In this document: positions 1 to 9,300 of the stretch, in pieces
Numbering within the stretch: the stretch's first letter is position 1
How the letters are laid out: each line of letters starts with the position of its first letter
From: Trebouxia sp. TZW2008
Lineage: Eukaryota > Chlorophyta > Trebouxiophyceae > Trebouxiales > Trebouxiaceae
NCBI GenBank assembly: GCA_002118135.1
Contig: BDIU01000393.1
Coordinates: 1 to 12,046 of the forward strand
Direction: 5' to 3'
Length of the DNA: 12,046 bases
Notes under the pieces: generated by a model
The model's database searches: none
The model's input: the letters and a program-made list of their open reading frames with translations, nothing else
Told to the model about the DNA's origin: nothing
Translations under genes and position numbers: made by a program

Positions 1-182
1 TGGCAGAACTCTGCAATTGCCATAGGGTCTGTTTTAAACATTCAAACCATGGTAGGGTTCCTGTTGACAGCTGCAGAAGAGCCAAAAACCCTTATTACAG
101 AAATTACAGCTGTGTAAAGGGTGACCTCTCCTCTTCTTCTCCTGCCAGTACTTTAGGCTGTACTTCTGATGTGTAACGGCAG
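1..182. other. No gene seen
   Basis: This stretch carries no open frame with coding character and no recognisable RNA gene. It contains pyrimidine-rich runs (about 121-148) and short A/T-rich words related to the repeat that begins at 183. It may be the edge of the element next door or plain intergenic DNA. Confidence 0.5.
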
Positions 183-638
183 CTATTTACACTTTTACAC
201 TTTTACAGAGTTTCTAGAGAGAAATAGAGGTATACCAGAAAGCAGGGGGTCTGGAAGAAAGGGTTGTGTTGCATGTAAAGACGTAAATCAGTAATGGACA
301 GTGCATGAGCTTACTGCATAACCTGCACGCACACACACACGCCCCCTGCTTCCCCCCCTGCGCCAGACCCCGGGCGTACAAACCCACAACAACATCCAGA
401 CATCTTCTTCTCTGCCTACACAGCACGCAGAGCGCTGCACGCACAGCCTGCAGAGTCAGCACGCAGTCGCCGCAGTGATTTGAGCCAGACCTACAGTCGC
501 CTGCTCCACGCTTCCTGCAACGTAATGCAGTGATCAGTCAACCTTTCAGATTCCTGTACGCTGTAACGCCCACTTCTGAACGCAGTGACGTCTACAATTG
601 GAATCTACAAAGTTATGTCAAGATTTTCTGTGGTGTGA

Positions 639-854
639 TTGGGAATCGTGGTTCCAGCTCTCACGTATCAAGATCTGAAGTGCGCATTGGAACAAGCTTT
701 GAATCACGCCACCGAGATTTACATTTCGGATAGCCTGAGATTGACTCAAAAGGAGAGAGACGAATTGACTTTACTCAATTGCAAATTAGATGACTTCTGT
801 TTTATCCTATGCACGTTCATTACAAGACGAACGAGGGACTGCCACGTGGCATAA
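639..854 (+). other. Unassigned open frame of 71 codons without an ATG start
   Basis: The frame is open from a TGA at 636-638 to a TAA at 852-854 and has no in-frame ATG near its beginning. The predicted peptide is helical and charged in its middle (around SLRLTQKERDELTLLN) with a Cys/Phe-rich end. It is more A/T-rich than the genes to the right. It could be a leftover of a mobile or viral gene, an exon of an unseen gene, or noncoding. I do not recognise it, and it lies inside the segment bounded by the inverted repeats. Confidence 0.15.
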
Positions 855-949
855 AAGGGGCTTCGCCCCATTTACGCCCTCAACCCCAAAGGAAACAGGG
901 GGGGTCTCTCATTGACCCCCTTTTTGGGGGTTTTGTTGGGGTATACCCC
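841..949. other. Cluster of four perfect palindromes or hairpins
   Basis: Four perfect inverted repeats sit within 110 bp. They are GCCACGTGGC (841-850, with a CACGTG G-box core), a GGGGC/GCCCC stem closing a three-base loop (857-869), an ACCCCC/GGGGGT stem over five T (915-931), and GGGGTATACCCC (938-949). TATAAAA-like words follow the first at 851-856 and occur again near 1003-1010. The role is unknown; a promoter or control region of the surrounding element is one possibility. Confidence 0.5.
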
Positions 950-1169
950 CTGTTTACGCTTTTACGGTTTTTACACGATTTTGAAAAGCTAGCTTCAAGT
1001 CCCTATAAAAGGGGGTCTGCTTCAGCTTATCTATTATTCTCTGTAAAAGTGTAAAAGTGTAAATAGAGTAATAGTTATAGAGATCTACAGAGTTTTGATA
1101 GAGAAAGCAGTAGAAAGAGCGATACAGCTGGGCGGTAATGACGGTAAAGACATGGGATGGGGTGGGGGT

Positions 1170-1189
1170 CACACACACACACACACACC
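1170..1189. repeat. CA dinucleotide microsatellite
   Basis: An uninterrupted run of alternating C and A of about 20 bases is followed by cccctgctt. A shorter, interrupted CA tract with nearly the same right flank lies at about 328-350. Confidence 0.9.
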
Positions 1190-1222
1190 CCTGCTTAAAA
1201 CCCTAGAGGGGCTGTAAAAACC

Positions 1223-1384
1223 CTAGAGATGGGTCTCTCCCATAGCTGCCTCCTCTTCTGTCATCCAGCCCTTCTTCTTCATTAGATAGATGCAGCCCTC
1301 TATACTAGGAAAGACGACTTGGGCACGTCTCACTTTCCCGCCAAATTTTGCCCACACGTGCACTGCCAGTGCCCCCACTGACAT
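1223..1384 (-). other. Possible small ORF or terminal exon, 53 codons, unassigned
   Basis: Reading leftwards from an ATG at 1384, the frame stays open for 53 codons to a TAG at 1223-1225. The peptide starts MSVGALAVHVWAK and ends with a Lys/Glu-rich stretch (around LMKKKGWMTEEEAAM). The first 13 codons are part of the 50-bp segment duplicated at 1473-1522, so the same peptide start is encoded twice, 127 bp apart. I do not recognise the protein and see no neighbouring exon to join it to. It could be a real short gene, an exon, or a chance frame inside a repeat. Confidence 0.2.
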
Positions 1385-1522
1385 GGTGTTGATCACGTTG
1401 TGTTGCAAAGCTGCACCCAAAGTGTTTACTAGGTGCTCTTGTATGTTCAATGCAATAGAAGCAAAATGCACTTTTTGCCCACACGTGCACTGCCAGCGCC
1501 CCCACTGACATGGTGTTGATCA
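1346..1522. repeat. 50-bp direct duplication (1346-1395 and 1473-1522)
   Basis: The two 50-bp copies are 127 bp apart and differ at one base (t versus c in the ccag-gcccc part). Both contain a CACGTG hexamer. The 77 bp between them is not repeated. The near identity suggests a recent event, unlike the older copies seen at 7.9-11.5 kb. Confidence 0.9.
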
Positions 1523-2300
1523 AGATCATGCGAGTCAGGTTGAGGTGTCTAGGAGGCAATATTATTGCTTTGCCTTAGAATTGAGGTGACAAGAGGTGAA
1601 GGGAGTGTTGGAAGTCAGCTCATGGAGAAACCAAGCTGCTAGACTGTGAGATATCTTGACACACTGAAGATCTTGGATTAACAGTCTGTTGCATAGCTTG
1701 GGCCCGGACAACTTGGTCGTCACGTGCAAACAGATCTCTGCACATCCCAGCGTGAGCACAGCAATGTGTGATCACAGGTTCGGGCCTTCAACAATCTGAT
1801 CACACGCAATGACATCAAGTTTTGTCTGAGAACCCATGGCAACTGCATCTACAGAATCCAGTAGGCAGAGTTGCTGCGATTGACTGCAAGCAAGAGCCTT
1901 TGCTGCAGCAGCTGGCAACCCCGCCCTGATAAAGGCCAGATCCTGACGGCAGGCCATGCAGCAGTTCAGCATGCGCAAACCAACCAGGTATGCTTAATGA
2001 CAGACCTCTGCCAGCACTACATTAAGCGACAATAACTCCTTGAAGCTCAATCAGCTAGGGAGAAACCACCATTGATATTCCACAGGGGACAGACCTAGCT
2101 GCTTGGAACAACACGTACAAAATAAATGGAGTACATGTGGTGGTCACGTCACCACCAGATGGCATTTGAAGACAGTTTATTTAGTTTTGATCTGAAAGCC
2201 ATACCCAACAATATTTGAAGACAACTTGCAGACCGGCAAGCGCTGCACAGTGTGTTGCTGTCAAGGGCAGCACACAACAGTCCAGCACAACACTTTCAGG
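1523..2300. other. No convincing gene; weak exon-like frame on the minus strand
   Basis: The only hint of coding is a minus-strand frame at about 1772-1972 (ATG at 1972, TGA at 1772). Its peptide is moderately protein-like (AAAAKALACSQSQQ, then KLDVIACDQIVEGPNL), and a cgtcag acceptor-like site lies just inside it. No homology is apparent and no consistent splice partner was found, so it is not called as a gene. Confidence 0.4.
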
Positions 2301-2375
2301 CACAGCGCAGTGCAGCACAGCGCAGTGCAGCACAGCACAGCACAGCACAGCACAGCACAGCACAGCACAGCGCAG
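2301..2375. repeat. Pentanucleotide microsatellite, NNCAG x15
   Basis: Fifteen consecutive pentamers all end in CAG. The left six follow a 15-bp higher-order pattern (cacag, cgcag, tgcag) repeated twice. The next eight are perfect cacag, followed by one cgcag. The flanks hold further imperfect cagcaca words back to about 2268. This is a length-variable marker, and any open frame through it is an artefact of the repeat. Confidence 0.95.
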
Positions 2376-2988
2376 CACAATCATTGCAGGGCAGTAGCTG
2401 TGTAATTAGGGGAAGAGGCAATCCATCACAAAGAATGCGTTGAAGGCAGAAGTGCTGAACATGGTTGGCAGGGCATGCTGCAATCATCGGTGACAAGTTG
2501 CTCAAGAGCTGATTGAGGAGAGTCTCATGCTTTCACAGCCTGGCTCCTTCTATTTCATTCAATATCAACCAGCATCTGCCCATCCTGCTGAATGGCATCC
2601 TGGTGTTGCTCCTTACCCTGTGCTGTTTTGTGCAGCTAAGTAGCTCATTGTCATGCAAACTGACTGGTAGCAAGACGAGAGGCATTAGCATGCAAGCTTG
2701 GTACTGTGCATGTTATCTTAGGTCACAGCACAAATACGCAACACTCTGGTACAAATTGTTCATGCACTGATTACAGCACAACTTGTGTACTTCAGTAGCT
2801 GCAGGCTCAAACGCTGCACTTCAGTAAAAGCACATGCACAAACTGACCACAACCGCAATCCTGTAGGTCTGTAGCTAGCCAAAACTATGAGGTACAAGTA
2901 TTGAGACCAGACTACTGACCTTGCACCAAGCACAATCAGGTGCAAAGCAGCTCATGTTTGACATGCTGCAGCCAACAGTCGTGTTAGC
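2376..2988. other. Downstream region of the protease gene; no other gene seen
   Basis: This is the 3' flank of the gene whose stop codon is at 2989-2991, and its right part is probably the 3' UTR. No frame with coding character and no RNA gene was found. Confidence 0.5.
2771..2775 (-). terminator. Possible TGTAA polyadenylation signal of the protease gene
   Basis: TGTAA on the minus strand lies about 214 nt after the TAG stop of the protease gene. TGTAA is the usual poly(A) signal in green algae. I found no other copy between it and the stop. A five-base word is weak evidence alone. Confidence 0.35.
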
Positions 2989-5524
2989 CTAGGACTTTGC
3001 AGTCTGCTTCTTCTTGTTCTCCTTTCCCTTTCCTTGCTTTGCAGATAACCTGCATGCAAGAGGGAATCTGCATTTCTAGTGTACAAGAGCGGTTTGCATG
3101 GCATCGGGGCCTCAGAGCATGCTGCCCAGTAAGCTCAAAGAAACACTGGACAGGAGTTGTGCCACGTGATGCTGGCTACAGGAAGAGCAAAGAACATGTT
3201 TCAGTTGTTCTGCAAACCCTGTGCTTCATTTGTTGCTGACTGTACGATGCTGTCCAGTATGTCAGTCAAGCACACTGTTTCAGGTACTTCTGTTGCAGCA
3301 CTGACTGAAACCTTGACAAAGGCAACAAGCTGTCCTTGACTGCCAGCTTATAGAAGACTTGCCATGGAAGCAGCAAGTGCAGGTCTGTGAGCTACACAAG
3401 ATTCTGTTGTGCAAAATGCAGGCAGCATCAGGAACCGGAATACCTGCCAGATTCTTGCAGGCGTTGCTGCTCTTCCTGCAGCAGCTTCTCTCCTTTTTCA
3501 AGCTCAGTGCGCTGGTCCATCTTCTCCGTAGCAGCAAAGCTTTTCTGAAACACTTGACTTGCATATGCCTGAGGGGTCATCTTCTGGCCGTTGAGTAGCA
3601 CAGGGTTTGGCCCACAAGGTAGGATTGCTGCTACCAGGGAGTTGCCCTCCTTCTTCTCCTTCTCTGTTGGGTTGTTCTTTATTTTGGGTCCCATCTGTAG
3701 GACAATGTTCTGGTACTTCCTCAATTTGTCCTTGTTTGACACAGGGCTCTGCACATCAAACCTGATGCTCTGCCACTTCCATGCATCTGCCTTAGAAAAC
3801 TTGTCCTCGGCATAGTCCTGCGCGTACAAAGCCAAGCATAGCTGCAACCATATCGAGCTCTCTCAGAAGCACAGGTAGAAGTGACAGCGGGCAGGCTAGC
3901 AGAGGCAATATGCATCATGTTGGCACAGGAAATAGCCATGCAACGGCAAAACACCTGGCATGACTGTACCATATGCACCAATAGCATCTGCTTGTCAGTT
4001 CCAAGCAACGATTGCAGAAACTGTGCAGTCAGCTTGTCATGACATAAGTCAAGCAGTTCTGCTCAATCGCATCAGTCTGCAACAAACCACTGCAGCAATC
4101 TCTGAGACAGCCTGTACTTGCAGCAGCCTGCCAGAGCGTGTGCACGCACCTGAATTGCTTCCACTGATTCGCCTGAAAAGACACACTTTCCATAGGTCCA
4201 GCAGCTGTCCACCACTTCAACTTCTTTTTGCCATGCACCCAGCATCATCTGTACCAGACAGCGCTCCTTCTCATCCTTCACTGGGTGCAAACCTCTGCCA
4301 AAGGGGATGTAGGCATCAAAGTCATCATCAGGCAAAGGCTCACGGATCTTGTCAAGATCATCTCTGGCTTTCTGCCTAAGTGCTGAGGATAGCCGGTCAT
4401 TAATGCTGAGCTGCAACAGGTTCAACACATGATTGACAGCTGAAATTTGCAAGATGCAGCGTTCTGAGCTGTCATCAGAAAGATCTGCTGGCTTCCCAAG
4501 CACCAAATGAGAGGCGCCAGGGTCGTGCACGCCTTCTATGGTCTGTGCTACCACATATGATCCAGATGCGCCATCTTCAAAAGTAGCTGAGCACAACTCA
4601 ACAGCCTTGGAAAACCTGCCTGTGGATTCAGGTCGCTGCGTGCAACCATACATGCGGACTCGAGACACCTGCATGATGAAAAGACCGTCAGCGTCCAGGC
4701 CTACTGTTAGCGATTACATCTGCATGTTGTAGAGCACAGAAGAGTGGGTTGAAATCCAGCTGTTATGCGGGAGCAATGCATTTGATCTGCATTTAGAAAT
4801 CCAGCGTTCACCTGCATCTCGGGTGTCGGATGCAACAGGGTGTCGCCATAGCTGAGCACCACATGGATGACGCTGTCTGGAGGAACATTTGCTAGGTAAC
4901 TTCCATTGACCAATGGAGCAAAGCTGTTCATGGCCAGCTTGTCCTGATGTTGTTGCAGCTCTGGGAGGTACAGCACTGCCATGTCTGGTACACTGCTTTT
5001 GATTGCATCTTTGTCTTTCCACATATACCAGCCTTGCCGCTGAGTGCTTTCAGATGGCACAAGGTGCAGTGGTCCATCGTCAAGGTGAAAGAAGCTGAAC
5101 TCAGCTCCATTTAGCATCTGCGCCGTAAGGATCACATGGCAACCTGTCACCAGCCATGTGTTACCAAACAGGACTGCCATTGCTGCTCTGCCATCTGGCA
5201 ATACGACGCGGCACAGGCCTTTTGAGAGCCCCTGAAGCTGAATCACTCGCTTCTGACTATGCTTTTGTCGCATCCCTTCACTTTCATACAGCTCTTTTCT
5301 GACATCAGCCAGAGGTCTGCAAGCAACACCTTAGGAGATAGCACAAGCTGTCACCAACTTGACAGCAGACGTACTATACTGGCGCATTGCATGTTCACTC
5401 ACATTTGTTGGGGAAACCCGCTCGGCTGCGCTGTGCTATTGTGCACTGGTGCTGTGTGGGACTCAGCACTAAAACCAGCACAACTACCGGCTCCTCCCTG
5501 TTGATCAATGGCGGTGAAAGCCAT
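2989..5524 (-). CDS. Divergent trypsin-like (chymotrypsin-fold) serine protease, 526 aa, five exons
   Basis: Exons in reading order are 5524-5403, 5316-4812, 4668-4150, 3817-3444 and 3049-2989. The junction phases agree throughout, all introns (86, 143, 332 and 394 bp) are GT..AG, and the sum is 527 codons with the TAG stop. The catalytic triad is visible: His101 in LVTGCHVI, Asp152 in VPDMAVLYL and Ser244 in DGASGSYVV. The spacings of 51 and 92 residues are close to those of chymotrypsin. The serine loop reads GASGS instead of the usual GDSGG/GDSGS, so activity is likely but unproven. The protease domain covers about residues 75-270. The C-terminal half has no family I recognise: a helical part (275-330), an acidic PDDDFDAY stretch, a charged helix or coiled coil (about 472-506) and a lysine-rich tail that could be a nuclear signal. 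The start is the first in-frame ATG; an upstream exon is possible. The substrate is unknown. Confidence 0.82.
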
Positions 5525-6514
5525 GCGAGGCGAGCGAATATGTTTGGCTGTCAGCCTCGTCACCGACGAGGAACTCTGTCTGCTGCTATCGACCAGAACA
5601 CGGTGGTGATTCAGCGAACGCAGGCTCCTGAGGCGCGACCAGAAGTGATAGCGCAGCACAGGCTGTGCTCAAATTGATGACCAATGAAAGAGAGTGATGA
5701 GCGTCACTCAGTTTTGACGGCACCAGAGTCAAACGGCCAACGAACAGGTCGGCGTGCGCCCGGCTGATCACAGGCTTGCAACCTTGAAAGCAAGGACACT
5801 AGCGTGCAATCGTGACACCGTCAGAAGGAAAGCGTACTGCTGCATCAAATGGAGCTCGCTGGGCACGATGAAGATTGACGCCGCAGTGAATATCAAGGAC
5901 CTTCTTCTCGTTAGGTCGCCATTGCAAATGCGTAGCGTTCATTTTGTTGCACATTCACATGCAAACATGATGTTAGCTTATATATATTGTACGCATGAGG
6001 AGCTGCTCATACGGATGTAGCTTGCAAGCTCAAGACGAACGGATAAAGCTGTCTAGGTTTGCACAAGTCCCTTTAAAATGCAGGAGGGTGGCACAAATCA
6101 AGAGCCGGTTGTGCTTTGCATGCAAAATGCCCAGCTTTTCCTGATGCTCATCAACCTGTCAACAGATCCTAAGAAATTTTATGCTCCTGATCACGATATA
6201 TCTATCTTCTGTAGGCAAAGTGAAAACAATGGAACAATGTGGGGGCAAGACTTCAGACAAATATAGAGGACGCTGAATGAGGAAAGGTGTCATCCATGTT
6301 TGATCTTCTCTTTCCAAAAGATTGTCAGGTATGGCACACAGCGAGCTGTGCCTGCTGCAATTAGCATGCAACATCTGCAAAGCGTAGAGGTTGCCAAATC
6401 TTATGGCACATGATTTGTTTGTGCTCGTGGTCACGGTGTGAATTACTCAGGTGCTCCCGCTCACAGCTGCGTGTGTGCATCCGGTAACTTCAGTTTTGAC
6501 ACCAAAGAAGGTTT

Positions 6515-6529
6515 AACCCTAAACCCTAA
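6515..6529. promoter_or_regulatory. Two tandem telomere-type units including a telo-box
   Basis: The sequence accctaaaccctaa contains two consecutive CCCTAAA units and a full AAACCCTAA telo-box. In plants this box is a known promoter element, often of growth-related and translation genes, and it is also a minimal interstitial telomere repeat. Here it lies about 1 kb upstream of the protease ATG. Two units are too few to prove either role. Confidence 0.4.
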
Positions 6530-6771
6530 CAACATTGCTTGGTCAAGACTGCATGTAGCAAGCCTGCAGATGCTTTTCATGTTGTTGCCATTTCAAGACG
6601 CAGCTGCAAAGCTTGTGCCTGGGCTGTAACAGAATTGAGTGTCTCCCCATAGCGTTTGAGGTTGAGCTGCCATAGACTCCTTTTTGTAGAGTGGCTTTGA
6701 CAGTAACAACAGGCCCTACATAACTCCAATGCCCCTCTTTTCCAAGCTACAGTCAGCACAAAAAAACATCA

Positions 6772-6803
6772 GGGTGCATGCTCGAGTCCAACAGCATGCA
6801 CCC
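6772..6803. other. Perfect 11-bp stem-loop downstream of the reductase gene
   Basis: The arms gggtgcatgct (6772-6782) and agcatgcaccc (6793-6803) pair perfectly across a 10-base loop. The structure begins about 225 nt after the reductase stop codon. It could form in the 3' UTR or help end transcription. I found no TGTAA on the minus strand between it and the stop, so the 3' end of the transcript is undefined. Confidence 0.5.
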
Positions 6804-7028
6804 ATGCTAAACACTAGAGGGCTTTCAAAATGATCATGTCATGTCAAATACTGAAGGCATGCTGTGACAGTACAAAAATTTGATGGTGAAATCAAAGTGC
6901 TGCATATTGCGCTCAATGGGCAGAATGGGATATGTACCAAACACAACTTGGAGCACATCAAAATGCAGATTTGATTCCAATCACACGGTGCCACAGAACA
7001 CGAGTAGTCCAATCAGACACTTTTCAAC

Positions 7029-9236
7029 TTACTCTAGGTTGAGTGCAGGAACCTCGCCATCCCAGAACTGAGAGATGTTTTTGAAGGGGAATTCTGGGCC
7101 AAATTTCCAGACACGAGCATCCAGCATGCGCATCTGGTGCTGAAGGTTGCTCAACTTCTGCAGCACACATGCAGTTACGCATATATAAATGTATGTGCTT
7201 CTTATATGAACGAGTATCATACCAATCACTAGTTGGGTATTCACAATTACATGCATGTGCATGTTTGATCTGATCTAGTTTAGACAACAAATTAACCTCA
7301 TGCTCATATGTTGGACTCAAAATCAAGGGAGGCGTTACGTTTCAGCGCACACCTCATAGTCTTCAGCGCTGAGCTCCCAGTCGTAAACATCCAGGTTGCC
7401 CACTATGTGTTCATCAATCTCAGCCCTGGGAATGACGCTGGTACCGTGCTGCAGTCCCCACCTGATGCAGATCTGCACAACAATTATGTACACGTTTTGC
7501 GCTACAGGCAGACATAAGTTTGCAGTGCATATTGCATGCTTGTCTCAGCATGTGAAGACACCAATTGCAGCAGCTACTGATGCCAATGCAAGATTTGGGT
7601 TCATGGCCGCTGCTTCAAACTCTGGACTTGCACTGGCGTTGCATTAGACAGCAGCAAGGCATTGCATCAGGCTCTGTCAGACAAGGCCAGGTACACAAAG
7701 CTATGGACAAACATGACAATTGAATGCAGGAGTGACGATAGTCGAATGATGAAATGGCATGGGCTTGACAAAAATTAAGCAGGTGCAAGGCCAAAGAGGC
7801 CCATGGATCACACTGCAAGGATGGCATCAGGACAAGGCTTTGATGGAAAGCCAAGAGCCCTTGCATGACAAAACATAATCAAAGCCTGAGAATCGCTCGA
7901 AATGCATATGGACAACAAGCTTCAAGCAGGATGCACTTGACGACCAGACGTCTTTACCTGCCCAGCTTTCTTGTACTGTTCAGCAAGCTTGTTGTACAAA
8001 CTTCTTGCTTTGTCTTGTCATGCAACAAGCTTGCTGAGCAAGAATTAGGAGTTGCTGAAAGTGCATGTAGACATCAAGCAGGATGCAGCTGATGGTCAGG
8101 AAGTTTTGCCTGCCCAGCATTCTTGTTGTACTTTGTGACAAGCTGGTTGCACCACATCACAAGCAAGACCTTGGAACTGCTGGAATTGCATACAGACAAC
8201 AACATTCAAGCACATGCAGTTGGCGCATGTTATACCTGCCCAGCATTCTTGTTGTATTTTGTAGCAAGCTGGTTGACCAATGGCTCATCCAACACTAGCT
8301 TGGGACTGTAGTCTTTGAAGTACTCAGTGCTCTGAGGGCTGCCCATTGGTGAGTATGCTGTGTTATGGATGCCCTGCGCAAACAAGTTTATGATGATTGC
8401 GTCTGCCGGCAAAGCTACTTGACAAACTGCAAGACTGCTGCAAGCCGCATCAACGTGAGCTGCAAGACTGTTGACTGAGGAGGGGCAGCATATCATGCAA
8501 CAGAATTTTAATGCCCAGACAAAGCATAGCCAGAGGCGGGAGCCTGACGGCGCAACATTTTGAAACGAGTTGAGAGCCTGTCAGTGTAATTTTCACACAT
8601 GGTGCCTGAGAAGATGGCAAGCGTGCAGCTCGCTGTCAGAGATGCATGTCAGGCGAGAGACTCATCCATTCAGAGTCCAGTACATGCATTTTGCAACATG
8701 TCTGTAGCCAGCAAGATCAAGTCTTTGCCAAGCAGCTTTGATTTGGCCAACAGAATTGCTGCAACCTGCACTTTATGACCTCTAGACACCCAAATCGACA
8801 TGCAGACATCAGTTCACGATACCTCGGACAAACTGCACAGTTGTCACATTATCCTGTTGGCTTGCAAACTACAGCAGCAAAGCGTCTGTAGTTGCATGTC
8901 AAACAGTGAGGCATAGAGCTAGATTGAGGCAGCTGACTTCCTCTGTAACTACCTAGCTGCGTCATCAAGCGCGTTGTCAGGCATGACTAAGTGAGACGTA
9001 AGAAGACCAACAGACGTTTTCTTGAGCCAGCAAAGATGAGGGTTCAATACCTGAGCCTTGCAGTAATCCAGCAGCTTCTGGTTTCTGAAGTAGGGGTGCA
9101 CCTCCACCTGAACAACTGCCGGCTTGATGCGGGCATAGCTCAGCAAGTCAGCCACCTTTTTGGTGCTGAAGTTGCAGACACCAATGCTCTTGACAAGGCC
9201 ATCATCCACAAGCTCCTCCATGGCTTGCCATGTATC
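7029..9236 (-). CDS. Aldo-keto reductase, C-terminal 190 codons (5' exons missing)
   Basis: Four phase-0 exons (9236-9051, 8373-8236, 7472-7353, 7157-7029) join cleanly and end at TAA. The family assignment is secure: MEELVDDGLVKSIGVCNF (second AKR signature), QVEVHPYF, GIHNTAYSPMGSP and IRWGLQHGTSVIPR occur in the usual order. The protein would reduce a carbonyl with NADPH in the cytosol or plastid. The first visible residues, DTWQAME, correspond to roughly residue 130 of a normal 310-320 residue enzyme. The substrate barrel's first half and the Asp/Tyr/Lys/His catalytic tetrad are therefore absent. An in-frame TAA lies just before the ctacag acceptor, and no N-terminal AKR motif was found between 9237 and the window's end. 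The third signature is altered: IPRA with His where the adenine-binding Arg is expected. The 677-bp first intron holds nothing notable; the 763-bp second intron carries exon-end copies. It is either a 5'-truncated pseudogene or a gene with displaced exons. Confidence 0.88.
7955..8277. repeat. Three copies of a reductase exon end plus splice donor
   Basis: The 3' end of the reductase exon at 8236-8373, with its donor, occurs three times, beginning at 8233 (functional), 8107 and 7955, with spacings of 126 and 152 bp. The left flanks are also related (gcat..gacaacaa..tcaagca words), so whole units are repeated. On the minus strand the middle copy has lost the donor (CAG followed by GC). The far copy has CAG followed by gtaaag and still encodes NKLAEQYKKAGQ, three bases shorter in frame than the functional NQLATKYNKNAGQ. 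Both extra copies lie inside the second intron. Confidence 0.85.
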
Positions 9237-9300
9237 CTGTAGTACAAGACAGCTTTAGACGCGACTGTCTGGGCCCAAATCCATGCTTCTGTATGCGCCC

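Larger units (their letters stand above)
183..1066. repeat. Segment bounded by 28-bp inverted repeats, possible decayed mobile element
   Basis: Positions 183-210 and 1039-1066 are perfect 28-bp inverted copies of each other, built on a repeated ttacacttt word. Just inside the left arm (about 204-230) and just outside the right arm (about 1085-1112) there is a second, looser similarity in direct orientation, around a tacagagttt word. CA-rich tracts followed by cccctgctt occur near 328-350 and 1170-1198. The 0.9 kb between the arms contains an A/T-rich open frame (639-854) and a palindrome cluster (841-949). I see no transposase motif and no clear target-site duplication flanking the arms. A non-autonomous or decayed DNA element is the best guess. 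A chance pairing of low-complexity sequence is possible, but 28 perfect bases make it less likely. Confidence 0.4.
5525..7028. other. Intergenic region between the protease and reductase genes
   Basis: Both neighbours are read leftwards, so this stretch holds the protease promoter and 5' end on the left and the reductase 3' flank on the right. An alternating TA run (about 5979-5987) lies 455 bp before the protease ATG. A minus-strand frame at 6159-6434 is open for about 90 codons but lacks family features and splice support. I see no tRNA or other RNA gene. The telomere-like motif and the stem-loop are listed separately. Confidence 0.45.

Noticed and set aside
183..1240. Long terminal repeats of a retrotransposon
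   Set aside because: The strong arms are inverted, not direct, the direct similarities are short and imperfect, and no reverse transcriptase, integrase or primer-binding site is visible.
2181..2505. Several 60-70 codon open frames with Cys-Ala-Val-Leu or Ser-Thr-Ala-Gln repeats
   Set aside because: They are translations of the CAG-ending pentanucleotide microsatellite in different frames and have no other protein character.
3280..3598. Open frames on both strands across the fourth protease intron and exon edge
   Set aside because: They are shadows of exon 3444-3817 or readthrough into the intron; the spliced frame explains the region better.
5754..6020. Plus-strand open frame of 88 codons upstream of the protease gene
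   Set aside because: There is no in-frame context, splice support or recognisable domain, and an 88-codon frame is not unusual by chance at this base composition.
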